From: Pseudomonas hydrolytica
GTDB taxonomy: Bacteria; Pseudomonadota; Gammaproteobacteria; Pseudomonadales; Pseudomonadaceae
DNA length: 64,000 nt
NCBI RefSeq assembly: GCF_021495345.1
Contig: NZ_CP099397.1
Span: 4,967,001 to 5,031,000 of the forward strand
Direction of reading: 5' to 3'
Below are positions 1 through 7,500 of the stretch, in pieces; the stretch's first letter is position 1, and each line of letters starts with the position of its first letter. The position numbers were made by a program, and so were the translations under genes. The notes beneath the pieces were generated by a model that had not been told where the DNA came from, did not search any database, and worked only from the letters and a program-made list of their open reading frames with translations.

Positions 1-73
1 TAACAAAGTACCGTGGCTGATGCAAAAAATTGCCGATATGGATCAAGACATTGTTATAACTGAGGAATTCTGA
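1..73 (+). CDS. C-terminal end of an upstream integron cassette ORF (partial)
   Basis: An open frame enters from the left edge (codons from base 2) and stops at TGA 71-73, giving 23 residues that end in ITEEF. It is too short for a family call. It lies upstream of the first attC site, so it is probably the tail of a cassette gene read in the same direction as the other cassettes. An open frame this short could also be chance. Confidence 0.35.
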   Translation, partial: NKVPWLMQKIADMDQDIVITEEF

Positions 74-232
74 ATGCAATCCATGCGGGCAAAATTCAGT
101 ACCGGCAGTTCTATCTTTCAACAGTTCGCCGCGAAAGCCACAGCATCAGGAGAACCATTTCTAACAATTGGTTCAAATCGTTCGCTTCGCTCACTGGGAC
201 GGGCTAAAGCCCGCCCCTTAACCAAACGTTAG
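74..232 (+). CDS. small 52-aa ORF reading through an attC site
   Basis: ATG at 74 directly follows the preceding TGA. The frame stays open for 52 codons to TAG at 230-232, which is the last triplet of the attC site (CGTTAG). The last 23 or so residues are therefore encoded by attC itself and are basic (Arg/Lys-rich), while the first part contains a GSSIFQQFAAKATASG stretch. No ribosome-binding site is obvious, but translation could be coupled to the upstream stop. Whether it is expressed is unknown; it may only reflect an open frame in attC. Confidence 0.3.
   Translation: MQSMRAKFSTGSSIFQQFAAKATASGEPFLTIGSNRSLRSLGRAKARPLTKR
162..232 (+). repeat. integron attC recombination site 1
   Basis: Starts TAACAATTGGTTCAA and ends CCAAACGTTAG. 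Complementary outer arms (TAAC.TGGTT and AACCAAACGTTA) and an inner hairpin GGGCTAAAGCCC fold into the extrahelical structure that integron integrases recognise. Three near-identical copies follow at about 450-550 bp intervals. Its right-hand core reads GTTAGAG rather than GTTAGGC as in the others. Confidence 0.9.
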
Positions 233-242
233 AGCTAAAAGC

Positions 243-620
243 ATGGAAGCCCCCCTAGACCTATACAACTTTGTCAGATCAAACTTCCCAGAAATTACCG
301 CCAAAGCTGACCGTGAGCACATTCGGCTTTGGGGCGAGCTAGACCCGGGGTTTGCATATTCTTGGTTTGGCAGTTTGGCTAATGCTCTGAATTCAGAAAT
401 GTGCAAAGGCACAAATCACGAGAGCCACTCGGAGCTATTCATATTCATCAGTAACAGTCTTGAAAATTGCACAAAAGAAATTTATAACTGCATTGATGTT
501 TCGTTTACTGAAAATTTGTTCTGGCAGGTTCCAAGCAAAAAAGCAGCTCCCTACTGGCACGCCCTGCCTGAACCACTCAAAGAGCTATATTTAGGTTTCC
601 ATCGGCGTGCACCGCTCTAA
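243..620 (+). CDS. cassette-borne hypothetical protein (125 aa)
   Basis: A soluble, acidic/aromatic protein of 125 residues with no signal peptide or membrane segment. The second half has a VSFTENLFW stretch and ends HRRAPL. It vaguely recalls small immunity-type families such as DUF7674, but I cannot assign it. It starts 10 bases after attC site 1, and its TAA stop (618-620) is the first triplet of attC site 2, the usual one-gene cassette layout. Codon use is AT-richer than in the chromosomal genes further right, as expected for a captured cassette. Confidence 0.75.
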   Translation: MEAPLDLYNFVRSNFPEITAKADREHIRLWGELDPGFAYSWFGSLANALNSEMCKGTNHESHSELFIFISNSLENCTKEIYNCIDVSFTENLFWQVPSKKAAPYWHALPEPLKELYLGFHRRAPL

Positions 621-691
621 CAAATGGTTCAAGCCGCTCGCTTCGCTCACTCGGGACCGGCTAAAGCCGGCCCCTTAACCAAACGTTAGGC
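615..691 (+). repeat. integron attC recombination site 2
   Basis: Starts CTCTAACAAATGG and ends ACCAAACGTTAGGC, with inner hairpin ACCGGCTAAAGCCGG. It differs from sites 1, 3 and 4 by compensatory changes in the inner stem (ccGGCTAAAGCCgg against GGGCTAAAGCCC), so the fold is conserved although the bases are not. Core GTTAGGC is at 685-691. Confidence 0.9.
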
Positions 692-699
692 TAATCTTA

Positions 700-1164
700 A
701 TGTTCTTCGCAAGCCTTGCAGCCATAGTTACGCCTTCGCTCATCATTGCTCTAACTGCTGTAGCGCTTGGCGGGTCGCCCTCAGATGGTTTAATTCCAAC
801 ATTTATCTTATATGGTCTAATTATTTCTACTGCTCACTTTATCGTAATGGGGCTACCTACTCTAACCCTGCTAAATAAATTCAACCTTCTCAAATTAAAG
901 CATGTGATATCGGCCGGATTCTTAATAGCAATCATCCCAACCGGCATCTATAGATGGCCTTTCCCAGATGGCCAGTTCATCGGGACAATAGAGGCACAAA
1001 TATATGGATTCAACGTAGTCAAAAATATAAATGGTGCGCCAACCCTGTGGGGCTGGTTAATATATCTAAAAGAGACATTTACTCCCGGAGTACTATTTGG
1101 CATTCCAGCAGCATTTGCTTTCTGGTACTTTTATGAAGGTAATACGGCGCGAGAGCCTAACTAG
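700..1164 (+). CDS. cassette-borne integral membrane protein (154 aa)
   Basis: About four hydrophobic helices: residues 1-24, 30-57, 68-84 and 127-145. No family recognised. AT-rich codon use (many TTA/ATA/AAT codons) contrasts with the surrounding chromosome and supports foreign origin. It begins 9 bases after the attC 2 core; its last codons (GAG CCT AAC TAG) lie inside attC 3, so the recombination site supplies the stop. Small membrane proteins are common integron cargo; the function is unknown. Confidence 0.75.
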   Translation: MFFASLAAIVTPSLIIALTAVALGGSPSDGLIPTFILYGLIISTAHFIVMGLPTLTLLNKFNLLKLKHVISAGFLIAIIPTGIYRWPFPDGQFIGTIEAQIYGFNVVKNINGAPTLWGWLIYLKETFTPGVLFGIPAAFAFWYFYEGNTAREPN

Positions 1165-1230
1165 TGGTTCAAATCGTTCGCTGCGCTCACTGGGACGGGC
1201 TAAAGCCCGCCCCTTAACCAAACGTTAGGC
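1155..1230 (+). repeat. integron attC recombination site 3
   Basis: Left core GCCTAAC (1155-1161), inner hairpin GGGCTAAAGCCC, right core GTTAGGC (1224-1230). Same outer arms as the other sites, with a TAACTAG variation next to the left core. Confidence 0.9.
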
Positions 1231-1243
1231 ATCAGAGTCCACT

Positions 1244-1723
1244 ATGCGCGTCGAACAAGAGTCCCCCAATCAGCCGGATGTCATAGCTCTCATCGCAGAT
1301 CTCGATGCTTATCAAGACTCTCTGTATCCGGCAGAGGCGCGTTATGCGCTCGACCTCGCGTCACTCTCCAAACCCAATGTCCTTTTTGTCGTTGCAAGAG
1401 ATGAACAACACGCTGCCCTAGGCTGTGGCGCTGTCGTCATGAATGACTTATACGGCGAGGTCAAGCGCATGTATGTGCTACCCGAAGCCAGGGGCAAAGG
1501 TATTGCAAAGAAACTCATCGCCACCCTAGAGGCAAGTGCCTACGAGTCAGGCTGCAGAGAGCTCATGCTTGAAACCGGGCCATATCAACCGGAGGCACTG
1601 AGGTTCTACACAAATCAAGGCTATACGCGTCGAGGCGCATTCGGCTCATATCCCGAGCATCCGCTCAGCGTCTTTATGGGCAAGTCACTCAGTTCAGCAA
1701 CCAGCGCAAGTTCTGATGCCTAA
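1244..1723 (+). CDS. GNAT-family N-acetyltransferase (integron cassette)
   Basis: 159 residues with the GNAT acetyl-CoA-binding motif A: VKRMYVLPEARGKGIAKKL at about residues 70-88, with the R/Q-x-x-G-x-G/A core RGKGIA. A motif B-like region near 115-127 (EALRFYTNQGYTRRG) is typical of the fold. It would acetylate a small molecule or protein; the substrate is unknown, and GNAT members are frequent cassette cargo, sometimes giving drug resistance. Its stop TAA (1721-1723) is part of the attC 4 left core GCCTAAC. The C-terminus (SSATSASSDA) is low-complexity. Confidence 0.85.
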   Translation: MRVEQESPNQPDVIALIADLDAYQDSLYPAEARYALDLASLSKPNVLFVVARDEQHAALGCGAVVMNDLYGEVKRMYVLPEARGKGIAKKLIATLEASAYESGCRELMLETGPYQPEALRFYTNQGYTRRGAFGSYPEHPLSVFMGKSLSSATSASSDA

Positions 1724-1793
1724 CAACTGGTTCAAACCGTTCGCTTCGCTCACTGGGACGGGCTAAAGCCCGCCCCTTAACCAAACGTTAGGC
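1718..1793 (+). repeat. integron attC recombination site 4
   Basis: Left core GCCTAAC (1718-1724), inner hairpin GGGCTAAAGCCC, right core GTTAGGC (1787-1793). It is the last complete attC site in the window; nothing comparable closes the following cassette. Confidence 0.9.
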
Positions 1794-1802
1794 AATCCAC
1801 GG

Positions 1803-2003
1803 ATGATCTTCGGCAACAAGTCAGACTTCGCAATTGAGGCGATGATCGAGCCACATTTAGAACCGCCTTCTGAACCATGGGGCCGGCTATGCATATGGGT
1901 ATCGGGCACACAAATCGGCGATTTTGATGATCCACACTGCGGCTTATACAATTGCCACGCAAGTTTCCAAGAAATATCTAAAAGACTAGATACACTATCG
2001 TAA
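1803..2003 (+). CDS. truncated Imm42-like immunity protein (last cassette)
   Basis: 66 residues starting MIFGNKSDFAIEAMIEP. The opening MIFG...FAIE is characteristic, from memory, of Imm42-family immunity proteins, which protect against polymorphic toxins and are usually over twice this length. The ORF ends abruptly at TAA 2001-2003. It is followed by AAAAGGGGACGGATATATTT, a sequence type often seen beside REP-associated tyrosine transposases, and by no intact attC. I infer that the cassette was broken at its 3' end, so the protein is probably a non-functional fragment. Confidence 0.5.
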   Translation: MIFGNKSDFAIEAMIEPHLEPPSEPWGRLCIWVSGTQIGDFDDPHCGLYNCHASFQEISKRLDTLS

Positions 2004-2105
2004 AAGGGGACGGATATATTTATTGAGCCGCCTCGTTAGCTGAAAATAATGCCCTTTTTCCCGTTTCAGTGCCGCCATATTTCCTACCAAATCTCACAAC
2101 CAAAG

Positions 2106-2128
2106 CCCCGGATTACATCCGGGCTACG
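2106..2128. repeat. REP-like palindrome, CCCGGAT family
   Basis: Single copy of CCCCGGATTACATCCGGGC followed by TACG. The same palindrome occurs as an inverted pair at 11152-11213 and singly at 14465-14486. It lies between the integron end and the sulfonate-type ABC operon. Confidence 0.7.
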
Positions 2129-2152
2129 AAAAGCCGGCGCGTGCGACGCGGG

Positions 2153-2182
2153 CAAAAAATTCGGGCCTGACGGCCCGAAAAA
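2153..2182. terminator. bidirectional rho-independent terminator
   Basis: Stem GGGCC-TGAC-GGCCC (extended CGGGCC..GGCCCG) flanked by AAAAAATT on the left and AAAAAG on the right. On the minus strand it follows the ABC ATPase gene and ends in a T-run; on the plus strand it could stop transcription leaving the integron array. Confidence 0.7.
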
Positions 2183-2205
2183 GTACTCCACCTTGAAGAG
2201 TTCGT

Positions 2206-2937
2206 TTACAGCACGTGCGACTGGTACAGCTCGGTCAGGGCCTCGCCGCGCAGGTAGGCCAGTTCGGCCGAGCGGCGGTCGCGGGGGCGGGTCAGGGGCA
2301 CGGCCAGTTCGCGTTGCAGGCGGCTTGGTGTGCCGCCAAGGATCAGCACGCGGTCGCTGAGGTAGAAGGCTTCGTCGAGGTCATGAGTGACCAGCAGCAC
2401 GGCGATCTCGTAGCGGGCGGCCAGCACCACCACCAGATCCTGCAGTTTCATGCGGGTGAAGGCGTCCACCGCGCTGAAGGGCTCGTCGAGCAGCAGTACC
2501 TGCGGCTTGCCGTACAGGGCGCGGGCGATGGCCACACGTTGGGCCTGGCCGCCGGAGAGGTGCTTGGGCAGCGCCTCGCCACGCCCGTGCAGGCCGACGT
2601 CGCGCAATAGCTGTTCAATCCACTGGTCATCAGCTACCCAGCCATCGGCGAAGCCGACGTTCTGCGCCACGCTCAGCCAAGGCATCAGCCGAGGCTCCTG
2701 GAACACCACGCCGATGCCGCTGCCGCGGCCGAAGTTGAGCAGCGGGTTGAGTTCCAGCCCGCCCTGATAATCCTGATCCAGCCCGGCGGCGATGCGCAGC
2801 AGAGTGCTCTTGCCGCAGCCGGAGGGGCCGAGCAGGCTGACCACTTCGCCAGCGGCCAGACTCAGGCTGACGTCTTCGAGCACACGTACGTCAGCGAAGG
2901 CCTTGTGGATATTCTGCAGTTTCAGCAGCGCACTCAT
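2206..2937 (-). CDS. SsuB/TauB-like sulfonate ABC transporter ATPase
   Basis: 243 residues. Walker A GPSGCGKS (about 37-44), Q-loop VVFQEPRLMPW (77-87), signature LSGGQ (127-131), Walker B VLLLDEP (147-153) and an H-loop TH at 183-184 are all present, so this is a competent ATPase of the nitrate/sulfonate/taurine class. It would power uptake through the permease encoded just upstream, with which its ATG overlaps by 4 bases (ATGA). The order of transcription is porin, SBP, permease, ATPase. The substrate is most likely an organosulfonate or related sulfur compound, judged from the SsuA-type binding protein and the flanking sulfur genes. Confidence 0.9.
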   Translation of the reverse strand: MSALLKLQNIHKAFADVRVLEDVSLSLAAGEVVSLLGPSGCGKSTLLRIAAGLDQDYQGGLELNPLLNFGRGSGIGVVFQEPRLMPWLSVAQNVGFADGWVADDQWIEQLLRDVGLHGRGEALPKHLSGGQAQRVAIARALYGKPQVLLLDEPFSAVDAFTRMKLQDLVVVLAARYEIAVLLVTHDLDEAFYLSDRVLILGGTPSRLQRELAVPLTRPRDRRSAELAYLRGEALTELYQSHVL

Positions 2938-3764
2938 GCTCCGCCCTCCCCACCCTGGAAGCTGTCGCGCCAGCGCAGGGCGCGGGTTTCCCAGGCCTTG
3001 AGCAGGCTGTCGCTGAGTTTGCCGAGCAGCGCCAGCAGCAGGATGGCAGCGATCACCAGATCCGGTCGCGAGGTTTCCCGGCCGTCGCTGAGCAGGTAGC
3101 CAAGGCCACGGGTGGCGGCGATCAGTTCGGCGGCGACGAGGAACATCCAGCTCAGGCTGAGTGCTCCGCGCAAGCCGGTGAACAGACTCGGCAGCGCGGC
3201 CGGCAGAAGGATGCGGCGCACCAGCGCCATGGGCGAAAGGCCGTAGAGCTGGCCCACTTCCACCAGCTTGCGGTCGATGTTGCGGATGCCGGCGAGCAGC
3301 GCCAGGTACACCGGGAAGAAGGCGCCTAAGGCGATCAGCACGATTTTCGGCGTTTCGTCGATGCCCAACCAGAGCAGCAGCAACGGCACCCAGGCCAGGC
3401 TCGGGATGGCCCGCAGCGCCTGGAAGGTCGGCTCCAGATAGGCTTCAGCGCGGCGGCTGAGGCCCACCCAGGTGCCGATGACGATGGCCAGCACGGCGCC
3501 GATGGCGAAGCCGGCGCTGACGCGCAGCAGGCTGGCGTTCAGATGCCGCCACAGCTCGCCGCTCTGCGCCAGCAGGTACAGAGTTTGCGCCACCTGGCTC
3601 GGCGCAGGCATCTGGTGCGCGGGCAATACGCCGCTGCGCACCAGGGTTTCCAGCAGAGCCAGAATCAGCAGGGGCACCACCCAACCACGCAGGTCGGTCA
3701 GTGCCGGCCGCCAGGCGGGAAGCCGTTCGACCCAGCGACCGATGACGAGGTTGAGCGCGCCCAT
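2934..3764 (-). CDS. SsuC/TauC-like sulfonate ABC transporter permease
   Basis: 276 residues with a cytoplasmic N-terminus and about six membrane helices, typical of BPD_transp_1 permeases. The ATPase-coupling loop (EVGQLYGLSPMALVRRILLP, about 169-188) matches the EAA-type motif. It starts 3 bases after the SBP stop and overlaps the ATPase start, so the three genes are clearly co-transcribed and translationally coupled. It would form the inner-membrane channel for the substrate delivered by the SBP encoded at 3768-4760. Confidence 0.88.
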   Translation of the reverse strand: MGALNLVIGRWVERLPAWRPALTDLRGWVVPLLILALLETLVRSGVLPAHQMPAPSQVAQTLYLLAQSGELWRHLNASLLRVSAGFAIGAVLAIVIGTWVGLSRRAEAYLEPTFQALRAIPSLAWVPLLLLWLGIDETPKIVLIALGAFFPVYLALLAGIRNIDRKLVEVGQLYGLSPMALVRRILLPAALPSLFTGLRGALSLSWMFLVAAELIAATRGLGYLLSDGRETSRPDLVIAAILLLALLGKLSDSLLKAWETRALRWRDSFQGGEGGA

Positions 3765-3767
3765 CGG

Positions 3768-4760
3768 TCAGTTCCCCGCCTTGGCCACGTTGCTGCCGAT
3801 TACCTGAGCGGCCAGTTGCGGCTGGATCAGTTGGTCGACCACCTGAGCGACGTCGGTACCCGGACGCACCAGTTGCTCGTCGAGCAGGATGGGTGCGGCG
3901 GCTTTCAGCGCCTTGATGTGCTCGGCGCCCGGCTGCGGGTTGCTGAAGTCGGTGCGCGACAGTTGTAGCTTGGCCACTTCCAGCGGCAGCTTGGCTTCGT
4001 CGGCGAGCAACTGGGCCAGGGCATCGGGGTTGGCGATGGCCCACTGGCGCGCCTGCTCGTAGGCGGCGATCACCTGCTGGATCAGCTCGGGTTGCTCCTT
4101 GGCAAACTTCTCGGTGACGCTGAGCACGCTGTAGCTGTTGAAATCACGATTGCGGTACAGCAGGCGCGAGCCGGCCTGCAGCTCGCTGGCCGCCATCAGC
4201 GGGTCGAGCCCCGCCCAGGCCTGCACGTCGCCGCGCTCCAGGGCAATGCGACCGTCAGGATGTTGCAGGTGGACGATTTCCACGGCGTTCTTGTCCAGCC
4301 CGGCCTTCTGCAGGCTCTGCAGGAGGAACAGGAAAGGGTCGGTGCCCTTGGTGGCGGCGACCTTCTTGCCTTTGAGGTCAGCTAGCGATTGGATGGGCGA
4401 GTCCTTGGGCACCACGAGCGCCGTCCACTCCGGGCGGCTGGCGACATAGACGGTGTTGATCGGCGCGCCATTGGCGCGGCTGAGCACGGCAGCCAGGCCG
4501 GCGGTGGAGGCGAAATCGGTACTGCCGCCATTGAGGTATTCCAGCGAGCGGTTGCTGCCCTGGCTGAACACCCATTTGACGGCGATGCCCTGCGGCGCGA
4601 GGGCTTTTTCCAGCAGGCCCTGTTGCTTGAGCACCAGGCTGGTGGGGGCATAGTAGGCGTAGTCCAGGCGGACTTCCTTGGGCGGTGCAGCATGTACGGC
4701 GGCGGGCAACCAGGCGGCGAACAGCGCCGCCAAGCCAACGCGCAAGGCATTCTTCTTCAT
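3768..4760 (-). CDS. SsuA-like aliphatic sulfonate-binding protein
   Basis: 330 residues with a signal peptide (MKKNALRVGLAALFAAWLP..VHA) and an NMT1/SsuA-type periplasmic binding fold. LADLKGKKVAATKGT and the ERGDVQAWAGLDPL segment are typical of the sulfonate-binding subfamily. I place the start at 4760, where GAGGAG sits 6 bases upstream; a longer frame reaches 4826 but its first residues do not look like a signal sequence. Downstream genes are the matching permease and ATPase; upstream is an OprD-type porin, probably the outer-membrane entry for the same substrate. Confidence 0.87.
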   Translation of the reverse strand: MKKNALRVGLAALFAAWLPAAVHAAPPKEVRLDYAYYAPTSLVLKQQGLLEKALAPQGIAVKWVFSQGSNRSLEYLNGGSTDFASTAGLAAVLSRANGAPINTVYVASRPEWTALVVPKDSPIQSLADLKGKKVAATKGTDPFLFLLQSLQKAGLDKNAVEIVHLQHPDGRIALERGDVQAWAGLDPLMAASELQAGSRLLYRNRDFNSYSVLSVTEKFAKEQPELIQQVIAAYEQARQWAIANPDALAQLLADEAKLPLEVAKLQLSRTDFSNPQPGAEHIKALKAAAPILLDEQLVRPGTDVAQVVDQLIQPQLAAQVIGSNVAKAGN

Positions 4761-4832
4761 GGTCATCTCCTCACTTGGATGAAATACCTTCCGGCCCGTT
4801 GGCGGGCCGGTCAGGAGATGGCACAACTGGGT

Positions 4833-6152
4833 TTACAGCAGGGTCAGGGTGTAGCTCAGGATCAAACGGTTCTCGTCGGCATCGGTGGTGACGTTGCCGC
4901 GCTGGGTCGCATTGCGCCAGGACACGCCGAGGCCTTTCAGCGGGCCGTCCTGCAGGGTGTAGTCGAGGCGGAAATCGCGCTCCCATTCCTTCAGGTCGCC
5001 GTTGGCGGAATCGACGTTGTCGCCCTTGAGGTAAGCGACGCTGGCCTTCAGGCCCGGTACGCCGAGCTTGGCGAAGTCATAGCCGTACTCGGCCACCCAG
5101 GTGCGCTCACCGGCGTTCTGGAACTTGCCGATCTGACGGTCGGTGATCAGGTAGGACGAGGAGCCGCCGCCCTGGTTGAGGAAGGGGAAGGCGCTGTCGC
5201 CTTCGACCTGCTGGTAGCCAAGGCTGGCGAAGTGGCTGCCCAGGGTGTAGGTGAACAGCGCGCTCCAGGTCTGGTTGTCGACCTCGCCCGTGCTGCTGTC
5301 GCCGGCACGCCAGTAGCCGGCGCTGCGGTAACCCTGGGCGCGACCGGCAGCGCTGCCGTTCTTGCCGTCGGAACCGCTGTCGAAGTAGCGCAGGTCGGTC
5401 TTCAGCGAACCCGGGCCGATCGCCCAGCTGTGCACCAGGCCGAGGAAGTGCTGTTTGTAGAAGTCTTCCAGATTGCCGTAGTAGTACTGCAGCGTCAGGT
5501 CCTTGGTCAGCTTGTAGTCACCGCCGGCGAAGTAGAACTTGTTGGTGTCGGCGTCACCGGTGGCGCCGGCGATACGCAGGGCGATGTCGTCGGTGGAGCT
5601 GCGGGTCTTGGTGCTTTCCAGCTGGCCGGCGGTCAGGGTCAGGCCGTCGATCTCGTTGGAGGTGATCTGCCCGCCTTCGAAGGTCTGCGGCAGCAGGCGG
5701 CCGTCGTTGAAGGTCACCACCGGCAGCTTCGGCAGCAGGGTGCCGAGGCGCGCCTCGGTCTTGGACAGGCGCACCTTGGCGGTCACGCCGGCCTTGCTGT
5801 ACTCGTCCACCGCGCTGCCGTCGCTATCGAGCGGGAACAGCTGGCCGGGAGTGCGGTCGCGCCCGGTCTTGGTATTGCGGCCGCCGGAATCCAGCTTGAC
5901 GCCCAGCAGGCCGATGGCGTCGAGGCCGAAGCCGACGGTGCCTTCGGTGAAACCGGAGCTGTAGTTGAAGATGAAGCCCTGCCCCCACTCCTGCGCCTCG
6001 CCGTTGTTGGTGGCGGTGTTCTTGGTGTTGAGGTCGTAATAGAAATTGCGCAGGCCGATGCTGGCCTTGCTGTCTTCGATGAAACCGGCGGCAGTCGCTT
6101 CGGTGGCCAGAGCGGCCAGGGCGACGGCCAGCGCCAGATTGGACTTGTTCAT
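4833..6152 (-). CDS. OprD-family outer membrane porin (sulfur cluster)
   Basis: 439 residues: signal peptide (MNKSNLALAVALAALATEATA), then the OprD-family hallmarks GFIEDSKASIGLRNFYYD, EWGQGFIFNYSSGFTEG and VGFGLDAIGLLGVKLDS, and a C-terminal aromatic/aliphatic strand (RLILSYTLTLL) of the type used for outer-membrane insertion. The start at 6152 is chosen because the signal peptide begins there behind GGAG; the frame extends to 6239. OprD porins admit small anionic or zwitterionic solutes. Its place at the head of a sulfonate-type ABC operon suggests sulfonate or sulfate-ester entry, which is inference. Confidence 0.88.
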   Translation of the reverse strand: MNKSNLALAVALAALATEATAAGFIEDSKASIGLRNFYYDLNTKNTATNNGEAQEWGQGFIFNYSSGFTEGTVGFGLDAIGLLGVKLDSGGRNTKTGRDRTPGQLFPLDSDGSAVDEYSKAGVTAKVRLSKTEARLGTLLPKLPVVTFNDGRLLPQTFEGGQITSNEIDGLTLTAGQLESTKTRSSTDDIALRIAGATGDADTNKFYFAGGDYKLTKDLTLQYYYGNLEDFYKQHFLGLVHSWAIGPGSLKTDLRYFDSGSDGKNGSAAGRAQGYRSAGYWRAGDSSTGEVDNQTWSALFTYTLGSHFASLGYQQVEGDSAFPFLNQGGGSSSYLITDRQIGKFQNAGERTWVAEYGYDFAKLGVPGLKASVAYLKGDNVDSANGDLKEWERDFRLDYTLQDGPLKGLGVSWRNATQRGNVTTDADENRLILSYTLTLL

Positions 6153-6540
6153 GCTCGATGCTCCAGGTGCTGTGTAGGCTGTTATAGGCTGGGCACTGCA
6201 CAGGGGCTCGACGGACGACCGACACGACGAAGTTGACAAATAAGAGCCCCCGATTCGGGCCCGATGCGGTGGTCCGCTGTCGGCTGGTGGCTAATCTACG
6301 AAATACTCGTTAATCCCTAAAAAGAATTATTTTTCACTTTGTAGTAACAAAAAAGAATATAAGACTGCTGGCGACCTGCCTGACAAATCGGCCTTAGCTC
6401 ATGACTAAAAATTATTTAACAAGGGCTTTTTAGATCGACTAGCTTCTCTTCACCGGATCACCGGACTTCTTTCCCAACACTGAAGTACACGTGATCCGCC
6501 GCTACGCATGGCCGGTACGTGTCTGGATCGAGATGCCGCC
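6153..6540. promoter_or_regulatory. divergent promoter region of the sulfur cluster
   Basis: 388 bp between the minus-strand porin operon and the plus-strand SBP/SfnB-like genes, without a convincing ORF. The AT-rich core (6310-6365) contains CTAAAAAGAATTATT and AAAAAAGAATATAAG. The same CTAAAAAGAAT(A/T)A string recurs at 18525-18537 upstream of the sulfate operon. It resembles the TTATTC-type half-sites of CysB, the sulfur-starvation LysR regulator, so shared control is plausible. Exact promoters could not be fixed. Confidence 0.45.
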
Positions 6541-7500
6541 ATGTCCAAGACCCCTTCCAAGCGCAGCACACTGATTGCCGTGTCCCTGGCAATCGGCCTG
6601 CTCGCCGCGCCCATCGCCGACGCCGCCCAGCAGCTGCGCATCGGCTACCAGAAATCCTCCACGCTGATCAGCCTGCTGAAGAGCCAGGGCACCCTGGAAA
6701 AGGCCCTGGCCGACCAGGACATCACCATCAGCTGGCACGAATTCCCCAACGGCCAGCCGCTGCTGGAAGCGCTCAACGTCGGCAATATCGACCTCTCTGC
6801 CGATGTCGCCGACACCGTGCCGGTGTTCGCCCAGGCCGCCGGCGCCGACCTCGCCTACTTCGCCCAGGAGGCGCCGTCGCCCAGCGCCCAGGCGATCATC
6901 GTGCGCGAGGATTCACCGATCACAAGCCTGGCCGACCTCAAGGGCAAAAAGGTCGCCGTGACCAAGGCGGCCGGCGTGCATTACCTGCTGATCGCCGCAC
7001 TGCAGCAGGCCGGCCTGAAATTCAGCGACATCGAACCGGCCTACCTGGCTCCGGCCGACGGCCGCGCCGCCTTCGAGAACCGCAAGGTGGACGCCTGGGT
7101 CACCTGGGAACCCTTCCTCAGCAGCGCCCAGCAGCAGTTGCCGACGCGCATCCTCTCCGACGGCAAGGGCCTGGCCGACTACCAGCGCTACTACCTGACC
7201 AGCGCCACCTTCGCCAGGAACCATCCGCAGGTGCTGCAGACCGTGTTCGACGAGTTGGTGAAGACCGGCGACTGGCTGCGCGCGAACCCGCGCCAGGCGG
7301 CTGAAATCCTCGGCCCGCTGTGGGGCAACCTCGCCCCGGCCATCGTCGAGCAGGCCAACGCCAAGCGCAGCTACCAGGTACGCCTGGTGCAACCAGACAG
7401 CCTCGCCGAACAGCAGAAGATCGCCGATGCCTTCTTCGGCGCCAGCCTGCTGCCGACCTCGGTGGATGCCCGCGAAGTCAGCATCTGGAGCCCGCAATGA
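6541..7500 (+). CDS. second SsuA-like sulfonate-binding protein
   Basis: 319 residues with a signal peptide (about 1-29, ending ADA), then a binding-protein fold with LADLKGKKVAVTKAAG and ENRKVDAWVTWEPF, as in SsuA-type proteins. It is clearly related to the SBP at 3768-4760 but carries no transporter genes of its own, so it may feed the divergent ABC system with another substrate. I prefer ATG 6541 (GAG 9 bases upstream, signal peptide immediately after) over the upstream ATG at 6508, which lacks a ribosome-binding site. Its stop overlaps the start of the next gene (ATGA). Confidence 0.85.
   Translation: MSKTPSKRSTLIAVSLAIGLLAAPIADAAQQLRIGYQKSSTLISLLKSQGTLEKALADQDITISWHEFPNGQPLLEALNVGNIDLSADVADTVPVFAQAAGADLAYFAQEAPSPSAQAIIVREDSPITSLADLKGKKVAVTKAAGVHYLLIAALQQAGLKFSDIEPAYLAPADGRAAFENRKVDAWVTWEPFLSSAQQQLPTRILSDGKGLADYQRYYLTSATFARNHPQVLQTVFDELVKTGDWLRANPRQAAEILGPLWGNLAPAIVEQANAKRSYQVRLVQPDSLAEQQKIADAFFGASLLPTSVDAREVSIWSPQ

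Noticed and set aside
2049..2360. 103-codon plus-strand frame after the integron
   Set aside because: Runs through a REP, a terminator and antisense into the ABC ATPase gene; no protein-like composition.
4389..6236. 615-codon plus-strand frame
   Set aside because: Antisense to the OprD porin and SBP genes, no domain or ribosome-binding site; shadow ORF.
6380..6400. Possible sigma-54 promoter AGGCAGGTCGCCAGCA on the minus strand before the sulfur porin
   Set aside because: GG/GC spacing fits but only 4 of 6 and 3 of 5 consensus bases match; not convincing in GC-rich DNA.
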